Positions 1 through 6,560 of a stretch of DNA of 12,114 nucleotides are shown here, in pieces. This DNA is from 40CM-4-68-19 sp036513415 (GTDB taxonomy: Bacteria > Myxococcota > Myxococcia > Myxococcales > 40CM-4-68-19). The stretch is taken from the NCBI GenBank assembly GCA_036513415.1, contig DATBZA010000073.1, forward strand, positions 1 to 12,114, given 5' to 3'. Position numbers and translations under genes: made by a program. Each line of letters begins with the position of its first letter. Positions within the stretch are counted from its first letter, which is position 1. Under the pieces are notes generated by a model that saw only the letters and a list, made by a program, of their open reading frames with translations, was not told the origin of the DNA and did not search any database.

Positions 1-1
1 C

Positions 2-913
2 CGCCACTACCTGCCGCTCTATCCCCTCGCCATCGAGAGCTTCGATCTCTCGCCCTACGACCTGGTCCTCTCCACCAGCCATGCCGTGGCCAAGGGCTGC
101 AGGCCGGCGGCGCGCGCGGCCCACGTCGCGTACATCCACACGCCCATGCGGTACGTCTGGGACCAGTTCGACGCCTACTTCGGTCCGGGGCGCGCCGGGC
201 CCCTCACGCGCCTGGCCGCCCACGCGATCGCGCCGGCGCTGCGCCGCTGGGACGTTCATTCGACCCACCGCGCGCACGGGCTCATCGCCAACAGCCGGTT
301 CGTCGCCGCGCGCATCGGTCGGTACTGGAAGCGGGAGGTGGACGCGGTGGTCTACCCTCCGGTGGACACCTCCCGCTTCGTCCCCGCCGCCGAAGGTCCC
401 TCCCCCGAGGACTACGCGCTGGTCGTGTCGGCCTTGGTCCCCTACAAGCGCATCGAGCTGGCGGTGAGCGCGTTCTCGCGGCTCAAGCGGCCGCTCTGGA
501 TCGTCGGCGACGGCCCTTCGCGGGAGCGCCTGGCCAAGGCGGCGGGTCCCTCGGTCCGTTTCCTCGGAAGCGTCGGCGATACCGAGCTGCCACGCCTCTA
601 CGCGGGCGCGCGTTTCTTCGTGCTGCCGGGCGCGGAGGACTTCGGGATCGCCGCGGTGGAAGCGCAGGCCGCGGGGCGTCCGGTGCTGGCGCTCGGAAGC
701 GGAGGGGCGTTGGAGACGGTGGTGCAGGGCGAGACCGGGATCTTCTTCGGCCAGCCCACCGTCGAGTCGCTCCTCGAGGGAATCGCCGCCATCGACCGCT
801 TGCAACCCGATCCGCTTCGGATCCACGAGCACGCCCGGCGATTCGACGCCGCGCGCTTCGGTCCCGAGCTGAAGCGCGCCATCGAAGGTTGCCTGGCGCG
901 GATCCGCCGTTAA
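2..913 (+). CDS. Glycosyltransferase family 4 (GT-B, WbaZ-like), 5' end missing
   Basis: The reading frame is open from the first complete codon of the window to the TAA at 911-913, so the true start lies upstream; 303 residues are visible. It should transfer a sugar from a nucleotide donor to a growing surface glycan at the cytoplasmic membrane. The visible part carries AYIHTPMRYVWD, a signature of WbaZ-like mannosyltransferases, then a linker (LIANSRFVAARI, VVYPPVDTSRF), then the C-terminal GT-B donor domain: VSALVPYKRIELAV, LWIVGDGP, and the EX7E motif in EDFGIAAVEAQAAG. The lysine of PYKR and the two glutamates are the expected donor-phosphate and sugar contacts. The WcaJ-type initiating transferase at 2632 supports a polysaccharide context, although two unrelated genes lie between. 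The donor sugar cannot be read from sequence. The internal GTG at 86 is not a convincing start because homology continues upstream of it. Confidence 0.9.
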   Translation, partial: RHYLPLYPLAIESFDLSPYDLVLSTSHAVAKGCRPAARAAHVAYIHTPMRYVWDQFDAYFGPGRAGPLTRLAAHAIAPALRRWDVHSTHRAHGLIANSRFVAARIGRYWKREVDAVVYPPVDTSRFVPAAEGPSPEDYALVVSALVPYKRIELAVSAFSRLKRPLWIVGDGPSRERLAKAAGPSVRFLGSVGDTELPRLYAGARFFVLPGAEDFGIAAVEAQAAGRPVLALGSGGALETVVQGETGIFFGQPTVESLLEGIAAIDRLQPDPLRIHEHARRFDAARFGPELKRAIEGCLARIRR

Positions 914-925
914 TCAATTCCAGCG

Positions 926-1849
926 ATGGTCCGGTTTCCTTCCAGCGACGAGGAAGTCCTCGACGCCTACTCGGATGCCGTCACCTCGGTGGTGGACGCG
1001 GTGGGGCCCGCGGTGGTCAGCGTGTCGCTTCCGCGCGGCGGCGGCTCCGGCGTGCTGTTCACCCCGGACGGCTACCTGCTCACCAACGCGCACGTGGTCG
1101 GGCGCGCGAGCAGCGTGAAGATCGCGCTGCCCGACGGGTCCACCCACGACGGCAACGTGGTCGGGGCCGACCCGGCCACCGACCTGGCCGTCGTGCACAT
1201 CGGCGGCACGCACCTCCCGTCCGCCGAGCTGGGCACCAGCTCGAAGCTCCGGGTCGGACAGCTGGTGGTCGCCATCGGCAACCCGCTGGGTTTCTCGTTC
1301 ACGGTCAGCGCCGGCGTGGTCAGCGCGCTCGGCCGGACCCTCCGCGCGCAGGACGGGCGGTTGATGGACGCCATCATCCAGAGCGACGTTGCGCTGAACC
1401 CGGGGAACAGCGGGGGCCCTCTCGTCGACAGCCACGCCCGGGTAGTGGGGATCAACACGGCGGTGATCCTCGGCGCCCAGGGGCTCAGCTTTTCGGTGCC
1501 CATCGACACCGGCCGCTGGGTGCTGGGCGAGCTGATGCAGCACGGCCGCGTCCGGCGCGGGGTGCTCGGGCTCGCGGCGCAGACGCGGCCGCTCGATCGG
1601 CGGATCGCCCGCCACCTCGGCGTTGCGCAGAAGACCGGCGTGGAGCTGCTGGAGGTGGTGCCGGACAAACCCGCTGCCCGCGCCGGGCTCCGCTCCGGCG
1701 ACATCGTGCTCAGCCTGGACGGATCGCCGGTGCACACCGTCGACGAGGTGCACCGGCTGCTCGGCGCGTCCTCGATCGGCCGCCCGATGCCGTGCAAGGT
1801 CCTGCGCGGCGCGTCGCTGGTCGATGTGACGATCACGCCCGGGGAGTGA
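926..1849 (+). CDS. Trypsin-like serine protease with PDZ domain (HtrA/DegP type), no export signal
   Basis: This 307-residue protein is a family S1C protease. The catalytic triad is complete: His56 in TNAHVV, Asp86 in DPATDLAVV and Ser162 in NPGNSGGPL. A single PDZ domain follows from about residue 205 to the end (RRGVLGLAAQ, DKPAARAGLRSGDIVLSLDG). HtrA proteins remove or refold damaged proteins, and the PDZ usually binds exposed C-termini. Classical DegP/DegS proteins have a signal peptide or membrane anchor; here the N-terminus (MVRFPSSDEEVLDAYSD) is short, acidic and soluble, and the protease domain begins almost at once, so a cytoplasmic location is likely. It lies 12 bases after the glycosyltransferase stop. 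The stretch TTAATCAATT just upstream is unusually AT-rich for this DNA and could be part of a promoter. No strong ribosome binding site is visible. It is shorter than DegP (about 450 residues, two PDZ domains). The class is sure; the target is unknown. Confidence 0.92.
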   Translation: MVRFPSSDEEVLDAYSDAVTSVVDAVGPAVVSVSLPRGGGSGVLFTPDGYLLTNAHVVGRASSVKIALPDGSTHDGNVVGADPATDLAVVHIGGTHLPSAELGTSSKLRVGQLVVAIGNPLGFSFTVSAGVVSALGRTLRAQDGRLMDAIIQSDVALNPGNSGGPLVDSHARVVGINTAVILGAQGLSFSVPIDTGRWVLGELMQHGRVRRGVLGLAAQTRPLDRRIARHLGVAQKTGVELLEVVPDKPAARAGLRSGDIVLSLDGSPVHTVDEVHRLLGASSIGRPMPCKVLRGASLVDVTITPGE

Positions 1850-1863
1850 TATCTCCGCCCGGC

Positions 1864-2574
1864 ATGGACCTGCTCGATCAGCTCTGGGAGCGGTACTCGG
1901 AGCACGTTCCTCATGCGCGGACGTTCGTCGAGCTTGCCGGGGGCGACTTCCGCAACGATCACGTCGCGTTCCGATCGCTCAAGGGGCGGGGCGGGATCGC
2001 CCCCATCGCCGCCTTCTTCGAGCGGCACGGCTGGGAGCGCCGGGACGCCTACGACTTTCCCGATGCGCACCTCGACGCCGTCTACCTGGCCAAGGCCGGT
2101 GAACCGCGGGTGTTCATCTCGCAGCTGCGGGCAGAGGACCTCTCGCCCCGCGCGCGCCGCATCCTGGAGCAGCTTCCGCCGCCCGGCAAGCTGACCGGCG
2201 TCGAGTCTTTCGCGCCGCCCTCCATCCGCGTCCGCGAAGACGAGCTGCTGGAGCTGGAGCGCGAGTCGCAGTACGCAGCCTGGCTGCTGCTGTTCGGACG
2301 CGAGGTGAACCACTTCACGGCCAGCGTGGACGACGTCGAGCAATGGCAGCGCAGGATGAAGGCCGCCGGGATCCCGATGAAGGAAGAGATCGAGGGCGAG
2401 CCTCTTGCGGGGTTGCGCCAGACGGCCACGCGCGCGGCGCCGCGCCGGGTCCGGCTGCAAGAGCGCGAGCGGGAATGGCCCTACGCCTACCTGGAGATCG
2501 CCGAGCGCAACGGCGGGTTCGACGGCTTCGTCGCCGCCCAAGCCCGGCAGCTGTTCGAGATGACCAGGCGCTGA
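1864..2574 (+). CDS. DUF1338 family protein (2-oxoadipate dioxygenase/decarboxylase-like), compact form
   Basis: The 236-residue protein matches the DUF1338 family, whose studied members (HglS/YdcJ type) are Fe(II) enzymes converting 2-oxoadipate to 2-hydroxyglutarate in lysine breakdown. Family landmarks are NDHVAFRSL (His33 with Arg37 four residues on), EVNHFTASV (His150), AGIPMKEEIEGEPLAGLRQT (about 169-188) and PYAYLEIAERN (Glu211). His33, His150 and Glu211 are in the right order and context to be the metal ligands, and Arg37 the substrate carboxylate contact. The C-terminus GFVAAQARQLFEMTRR is also typical. It is much shorter than HglS (about 460 residues), corresponding to a short subgroup whose substrate is not established. 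ATG 1864 sits just before the conserved N-terminus, 14 bases after the protease stop; there is no good Shine-Dalgarno sequence. No other lysine-catabolism gene is visible. The family is confident; the reaction is inferred. Confidence 0.82.
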   Translation: MDLLDQLWERYSEHVPHARTFVELAGGDFRNDHVAFRSLKGRGGIAPIAAFFERHGWERRDAYDFPDAHLDAVYLAKAGEPRVFISQLRAEDLSPRARRILEQLPPPGKLTGVESFAPPSIRVREDELLELERESQYAAWLLLFGREVNHFTASVDDVEQWQRRMKAAGIPMKEEIEGEPLAGLRQTATRAAPRRVRLQEREREWPYAYLEIAERNGGFDGFVAAQARQLFEMTRR

Positions 2575-2594
2575 TTCACCTCGTGGCCGCATGC

Positions 2595-2623
2595 TTGCGC
2601 CGTGCGTCCCGTGCTGCTAGGGC
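2595..2623 (+). promoter_or_regulatory. Candidate sigma-70-type promoter before the WcaJ-like gene
   Basis: TTGCGC (2595-2600) and TAGGGC (2618-2623) are separated by exactly 17 bases in the 57-base gap after the DUF1338 gene. The expected transcription start would fall within a few bases of ATG 2632, giving a leaderless or nearly leaderless message. Both hexamers are only partial matches to consensus. The same TTGC-N17 plus TAG-type -10 layout is seen at 11781-11809, which is the main reason for listing it. Confidence 0.3.
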
Positions 2624-2631
2624 AACCCCCG

Positions 2632-4032
2632 ATGTTCAAGCGGCACAACCAGCTCTTCACCGCGCTGCGGGTCCTCCTCGACATGCTCCTGGTGGGGGCT
2701 GCTTTCGCGGGCGCCTATGCCCTGCGCTTCGGGTCCCCGCGCACCTGGCCCTACCCGGATCTGCCGCTGCCGGAAGAGACGTTCATCGTCGCCGCCCTGG
2801 CGCTGGTCATCTGGCCCCTGTCGATGCGCGCGATGGGGCTCTACCGGCCCCAGCGGCACAGGACCCCGCTGGACGAGGTCTTCGGGGTCTTCAAGGCCAC
2901 GCTGGTGGCGGGTCTCTTGCTGGTCGCGTCCGCCTACTTCATCCGCGACGCCCGCTACTCCCGGGGCACGCTCGCGCTGTTCACCGGCCTGAGCTTCCTC
3001 GGAGTCTCGCTCGCGCGGGTGTTCTTCAAGGAGATCCTCCACGCGCTGCGCAGGCGCGGCTACAACCTCCGTTACGTTCTCGTGCTTGGCGCCGGCCGCC
3101 TGGCCCGGCAGGTGATGGAGCAGATCGACCTGCACCGGGAGCTCGGGTTCCGCCCGGTGGGCTGCCTGAGCGTGACGCGCAAGCGCGTGGGCACCAGCGT
3201 CGCCGGCGTCGAGGTGATCGGCACCGTGCGGGACCTGCGGCAGGAGCTGCAGAAACGCGGCGTCGACCAGGTGCTGGTCGCGCTGTCCTCCCGCTCGATG
3301 CATCACCTCCCCCGGATCATGGACGTGTGCGCGGACACCACCGTGGACGTGAAGCTCGTTCCGGACGTGTACCAGTATGCGACGCTCTTCGGCGGCCTCG
3401 AGGAGTTCGGGGGCCTGCCCATCGTCAATCTGCAGTCCACCGGCGTGCTGGGCATCAACGCGCTGGCGAAGCGGGCGTTCGATCTGGTCCTCTCCTCGCT
3501 GCTCCTGCTCCTCCTCTCCCCGCTGCTGCTGGCCATCGCCGCCGTCGTGAAGGCCACCAGCAAGGGCCCCGTGCTCTACGCGCAGGAGCGGGTCGGGCTC
3601 GACGGGAAGGCGTTCCGGATGCTCAAGTTCCGCACCATGCAGACGGACGCTGAGGCCAAAGGGCCGCGCTTCGCCGAGGATCGGGATCCGAGGGTCACGC
3701 GGATCGGCTCGTGGCTTCGCCGCTCGTCGATCGACGAGCTGCCGCAGCTCTGGAACGTCCTGCTCGGGGACATGAGCCTGGTCGGCCCGCGTCCGGAGCG
3801 GCCCGTGTTCATCGATCAGTTCCGCCGGCGCATCCCGCGCTACCAGCTCCGGCACATGGTGAAGAGCGGCATGACCGGCTGGGCGCAGATCCACGGCCTG
3901 CGGGGCAACACCAGCATCCAGAAGCGCGTCGAGTACGACCTCTACTACATCGAGCACTGGTCGCTGCTGCTGGATCTGAAGATCCTCGCCCGCACCCTGG
4001 CGTTCGGGTTCCTCTCGCGGAACGCATACTGA
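2632..4032 (+). CDS. Undecaprenyl-phosphate sugar-1-phosphate transferase (WcaJ-type polyprenyl glycosylphosphotransferase)
   Basis: This 466-residue inner-membrane enzyme starts polysaccharide repeat-unit synthesis by moving a sugar-1-phosphate, usually glucose-1-P or galactose-1-P, from UDP-sugar to undecaprenyl phosphate. The N-terminus has four hydrophobic segments (roughly residues 12-32, 50-68, 87-107, 117-135). A Rossmann-like CoA-binding-type domain follows (VLVLGAGRLARQ, about 147 on). After a hydrophobic re-entrant helix (about 281-305) comes the catalytic domain: KFRTMQTDAE, then SIDELPQLWN with the catalytic Asp368-Glu369 pair, DMSLVGPRPERP, and the GMTGWAQIHGLRGNT and YDLYYIEHWSLLLDLKI blocks. 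Length and order match the long WcaJ class. ATG 2632 is preferred over GTG 2602 because the conserved N-terminus begins here and AGGG lies 9 bases upstream. The stop overlaps the next start (TGATG). The sugar is not determinable from sequence. Confidence 0.93.
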   Translation: MFKRHNQLFTALRVLLDMLLVGAAFAGAYALRFGSPRTWPYPDLPLPEETFIVAALALVIWPLSMRAMGLYRPQRHRTPLDEVFGVFKATLVAGLLLVASAYFIRDARYSRGTLALFTGLSFLGVSLARVFFKEILHALRRRGYNLRYVLVLGAGRLARQVMEQIDLHRELGFRPVGCLSVTRKRVGTSVAGVEVIGTVRDLRQELQKRGVDQVLVALSSRSMHHLPRIMDVCADTTVDVKLVPDVYQYATLFGGLEEFGGLPIVNLQSTGVLGINALAKRAFDLVLSSLLLLLLSPLLLAIAAVVKATSKGPVLYAQERVGLDGKAFRMLKFRTMQTDAEAKGPRFAEDRDPRVTRIGSWLRRSSIDELPQLWNVLLGDMSLVGPRPERPVFIDQFRRRIPRYQLRHMVKSGMTGWAQIHGLRGNTSIQKRVEYDLYYIEHWSLLLDLKILARTLAFGFLSRNAY

Positions 4033-5177
4033 TGCTGGGCGTGTCCGAGCTGTTCGAGGCGGTGAAGGGCCTGCGGGTCGGCGCCATCCTGAATCCAACC
4101 AGCGTCAGCGAGGAGCTGCGCCACCTCGCGGACGTGCTGCACGAAGGAAAAGTGCTGGCAGCGCTCTTCGGACCGGAGCACGGCGTCCGCGGAGACGTGC
4201 AGTACCTGGAGGCGGTGGGGGACGCCCGGGACGCGCGCACCGGGGTGCCCGAGCATTCGCTCTACGGCAAGGACTTCGCCTCGCTCACGCCGCGCGACGA
4301 GCACCTGCGCGGCCTGGACGCGCTGGTCTTCGACGTCCAGGACGTGGGCAGCCGGTACTACACCTACCTGGCCACCATGGGACTCGCGATGCAGGCCGCG
4401 GCCAGGCACAAGCTGCGCTTCGTGGTGCTCGATCGGCCCAACCCCATCGGAGGCCTGGCGGTCGAAGGCGGCGTCGTCCAGCCGGGGTTCGAGTCCTTCG
4501 TGGGCCTCTGGCCCGTCTGCGCGCGGCACGGGCTGACCGCGGGCGAGTACGCGCGTTTCATCAACGAGAAGATCGGCTGCGATCTGCGCGTCGCGCTCTT
4601 GCAGGGGTGGCGCCGCGACTGCTGGTTCGAAGAGACCCGCCTGCCCTGGGTGATGCCGTCGCCAAACATGCCCACGCCGGACACGGCGATCGTGTATCCT
4701 GGCATGTGCCTGCTCGAGGGCACCAACCTCTCCGAGGCACGCGGCACCACCCGTCCCTTCGAGCTGTTCGGGGCGCCCTGGCTGGACCCGCAGCGGCTGG
4801 CCGACGACCTGTCCAAAGAACCTCTCGAAGGCGTGCGGTTCCGTCCGGTGTCGTTCACCCCCACCTGGGACAAGCACAAGGGCCAGCGGTGCCACGGCGT
4901 TCAGGTCCACCTGACCTACGCGCGGGGCCTCGATGCCGTGGGGCTGGGCGTGGCGGCGGTGGTGCATGCGCGCGCCCAGAACCCGGGAAAGTTCCGCTGG
5001 CGCACCGAGAAGTACGAGTTCGTCGAGGACAAGCCCGCGATCGATCTGCTCACCGGCAGCGCCGTCTTCCGCTCCATGGTGGAGCAGGGCGCATCCGTCG
5101 CGCAGATCTGCGCGGCCTGGGAGCCGGAGCGGGCCGCGTTCGCGCGCGATCGGGAGAGGTTCCTCCTCTATGCCTGA
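4032..5177 (+). CDS. DUF1343 family protein, exo-beta-N-acetylmuramidase NamZ-like
   Basis: The 381-residue product belongs to DUF1343, whose characterised member NamZ (Bacillus YbbC) releases terminal MurNAc from peptidoglycan fragments. Family blocks are LFGPEHGVRGD (Glu49, the likely acidic catalytic residue), FDVQDVGSRYYTY, VLDRPNPIGG with EGGVVQPGFESFVG, WVMPSPNMPTPDTAIVYPG, CLLEGTNLSEARGTTRPFE and GAPWLDPQRLA, and a C-terminal region with CHGVQVHLT. The ATG overlaps the stop of the transferase gene by one base (TGATG), which fixes the start and implies translational coupling. No signal peptide is present (MLGVSELFEAVKGLRVGAIL), unlike exported NamZ proteins, so the substrate would be cytoplasmic, for example recycled muropeptides, unless export is non-classical. 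The family is sure; muramidase activity is inferred from homologues. Confidence 0.88.
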   Translation: MLGVSELFEAVKGLRVGAILNPTSVSEELRHLADVLHEGKVLAALFGPEHGVRGDVQYLEAVGDARDARTGVPEHSLYGKDFASLTPRDEHLRGLDALVFDVQDVGSRYYTYLATMGLAMQAAARHKLRFVVLDRPNPIGGLAVEGGVVQPGFESFVGLWPVCARHGLTAGEYARFINEKIGCDLRVALLQGWRRDCWFEETRLPWVMPSPNMPTPDTAIVYPGMCLLEGTNLSEARGTTRPFELFGAPWLDPQRLADDLSKEPLEGVRFRPVSFTPTWDKHKGQRCHGVQVHLTYARGLDAVGLGVAAVVHARAQNPGKFRWRTEKYEFVEDKPAIDLLTGSAVFRSMVEQGASVAQICAAWEPERAAFARDRERFLLYA

Positions 5178-5706
5178 GATCGCGCTGTTCGGCGGCAGCT
5201 TCGATCCCCCCCACGTCGGACACCTGCTCGCCGCGGCGTACGTGCTCGCCACCGAGCCGGTCGACGAGCTCTGGTTCGTCCCCGTGCTCCAGCACCCGCT
5301 CGACAAGCCTCTGGTCGCGCCGTACGAGCACCGGGTCGCGCTCCTCGAGCGGCTCGCCGCGGATCTTCCGCGCGCCCGGGTCTCCCGCGCCGAGCAGGAA
5401 TCAGGCGAAGGCCGGACGGTGGATCTGCTCGAGTGGCTCCACCGCAAGCACCCGGACACGCGCTGGGCGCTGGTCCTCGGCACCGACCTCGACGCCGAGA
5501 AGCCGCAATGGAAGCGCTTCGATCGCGTGGAGCAGCTCGCGCGCGTCGTCACCGTCCAAAGGGCGGGTCATGGCGAAGGTGGCGTCGCCATCCCCGAGGT
5601 TTCGTCCACGCAGGTGCGCGCTCTGCTGAAGTCGGGCGGCGACGCGTCCCATCTCGTCCCGCGCGCCGTGCTGAAAACCATTCGCGACGCCGGGACGTAC
5701 CGCTGA
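5170..5706 (+). CDS. nadD: Nicotinate-nucleotide adenylyltransferase
   Basis: NadD joins ATP and nicotinate mononucleotide to make deamido-NAD in NAD biosynthesis in the cytoplasm. The 178-residue product begins with the nucleotidyltransferase signature FGGSFDPPHVGHL (HxGH, residues 15-18). It continues with LWFVPVLQHPLDKPL, WALVLGTDL, and the C-terminal substrate/ATP-binding motif VSSTQVRALL, ending in TIRDAGTYR as NadD proteins commonly do. ATG 5170 overlaps the DUF1343 gene by 8 bases, and a good ribosome binding site (GGGAGAGG, 5152-5159) lies 10 bases upstream. It is slightly shorter than usual (about 190-215 residues), mainly in the middle. The usual rsfS or obg neighbours are absent; being last in a glycan/muramic-sugar operon is uncommon. 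Another adenylyl- or cytidylyltransferase specificity cannot be fully excluded. Confidence 0.88.
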   Translation: MPEIALFGGSFDPPHVGHLLAAAYVLATEPVDELWFVPVLQHPLDKPLVAPYEHRVALLERLAADLPRARVSRAEQESGEGRTVDLLEWLHRKHPDTRWALVLGTDLDAEKPQWKRFDRVEQLARVVTVQRAGHGEGGVAIPEVSSTQVRALLKSGGDASHLVPRAVLKTIRDAGTYR

Positions 5707-5718
5707 TATCGTCCGATC

Positions 5719-6528
5719 GTGCGCCCACTGGCCGCCTTGCTCTGCCTCGCCGCCGCAGCGCCGGCATTCGCCGTGCCGGAGCAGCCGGCCGAAACGCCGA
5801 TCGGCGAGCCGGCCGAAACCCCGATCGCGGTGCCCTCTCCCATCCCGGTGGGCTTCCTTCTCGCCTGGAAGCCGATGCTCCTCTCGGTCCGCGTCGACAC
5901 AGGCGCCGGCGCGCAGTTCGGCTCCGACAAGGTCATGCTCCTGCGTGCCCTGGGCCGCTGGACCACCACCATGTTCGGCGAGAAGCTGATGGCGCGGGCG
6001 GAGATCGAGGGCGGGCAGTTCCAGAGCGACACGCAGGGAACTGCGTCAGGATCGAACGGGGCCGACGTGACGGCGCGCCTGCTCGGGGGAACGGCGACCC
6101 GCATCTCGCCCGGGTTCATCGCCACGGCCAGCGCGGGCTTCATCACGCGCTACCAGTGGGGAACGCAGGCGCAGGGGGGGGCACCGCGGGTCGGGATCTT
6201 CGGGCTCACCTCGAACATCGAGCTGGAATACCGCATCGCGCCGCTCCTGTCGGTCGCTGCTTACCTTGAAGGAGCTTTGGCTCCCATTGCCTACGCCGTG
6301 CAGCCGAACCTCGGCTCGCTTTCGGACGCGAGCGAGTTCCGCGCCCGCATCCAGTTCTCGCTGGACGTCGCTCCCTCCGCAGCCGTGGACATCGGCTACG
6401 ATTTCACCCGTTGGCACGCGAGCTTTTCGAAATCCAACGTGCTCGTTCCGGCCGGCGCCGCCGATCAGGCGCTGCTCTTCGAGGACCGCGAGCACGCGAT
6501 CACGTTCGGGATCCGCTGGAAGCCTTGA
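5719..6528 (+). CDS. Exported beta-rich protein, probably outer-membrane barrel, unknown function
   Basis: I do not recognise a named family. The 269-residue product starts at GTG 5719 with a clear signal peptide (MRPLAALLCLAAAAPAFA, predicted cleavage after Ala18); there is no lipobox. The mature N-terminus is a short Pro/Glu/Thr linker containing a duplicated AETPI unit. The remainder alternates polar and hydrophobic residues with many Gly and aromatics (LLSVRVDTGAGAQFG, RISPGFIATASAGFITRYQW, SNIELEYRIAPLLSVAAYLE, AAVDIGYDFTRWHASF), and it ends with an amphipathic strand, HAITFGIRWKP. This is the look of a small outer-membrane beta-barrel. The TATCGT just upstream (5707-5712) resembles a -10 element, so it may have its own promoter. 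It contains an 8-G run at 6174-6181. A soluble periplasmic beta-protein is the alternative. Confidence 0.72.
   Translation: MRPLAALLCLAAAAPAFAVPEQPAETPIGEPAETPIAVPSPIPVGFLLAWKPMLLSVRVDTGAGAQFGSDKVMLLRALGRWTTTMFGEKLMARAEIEGGQFQSDTQGTASGSNGADVTARLLGGTATRISPGFIATASAGFITRYQWGTQAQGGAPRVGIFGLTSNIELEYRIAPLLSVAAYLEGALAPIAYAVQPNLGSLSDASEFRARIQFSLDVAPSAAVDIGYDFTRWHASFSKSNVLVPAGAADQALLFEDREHAITFGIRWKP
5784..5827 (+). repeat. Two-copy 24-nt tandem repeat in the beta-barrel-like gene
   Basis: GCCGGCCGAAACGCCGATCG (5784-5803) recurs with one change at 5808-5827, a period of 24 bases. It encodes the duplicated AETPI linker just after the signal peptide. It keeps the frame, so copy number could change without disrupting the protein. 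Confidence 0.85.
6174..6181 (+). repeat. Eight-G homopolymer inside the exported-protein gene
   Basis: An uninterrupted run of eight G (in codons for Gln-Gly-Gly-Ala) lies mid-gene. Such tracts are prone to slippage during replication and to base-calling errors. The frame is intact as given. Confidence 0.8.
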
Positions 6529-6541
6529 ACGGCGCGGTCCC

Positions 6542-6547
6542 GGAGGT
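6542..6547 (+). promoter_or_regulatory. Ribosome binding site GGAGGT before hemB
   Basis: GGAGGT is a near-perfect Shine-Dalgarno sequence. It lies 13 bases before ATG 6561 (rather far) and 4 bases before the in-frame GTG 6552 (rather close). It therefore leaves the hemB start open between the two, which differ by three residues. Confidence 0.55.
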
Positions 6548-6560
6548 TACCGTGGCGGCC

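Noticed and set aside
1844..1857. GGAG-TGATAT-CTCC inverted repeat at the protease/DUF1338 junction
   Set aside because: A 4-bp stem; more likely the coincidence of the stop codon and a -10-like sequence.
889..1863. Upstream extension of the DUF1338 frame through the protease gene, which would give a 561-residue protein
   Set aside because: The extension is an Arg/Gly/Ala-rich shadow of the protease gene. The conserved family sequence begins at ATG 1864.
1072..2592. A minus-strand open frame of about 500 codons opposite the protease and DUF1338 genes
   Set aside because: It spans two real genes and their junction. Long stop-free antisense frames are expected at this GC content.
2617..4098. 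A minus-strand open frame of about 490 codons opposite the WcaJ-like gene
   Set aside because: It exactly shadows a well-supported gene, its product is rich in His/Arg/Glu/Gln with no recognisable domain, and it has no ribosome binding site.
3945..5552. A minus-strand open frame of over 500 codons across the DUF1343 and nadD genes
   Set aside because: It is antisense to genes with clear catalytic motifs. Its composition (Arg, Ala, Ser, Pro) is that expected of a shadow frame in GC-rich DNA, and no family pattern is visible.
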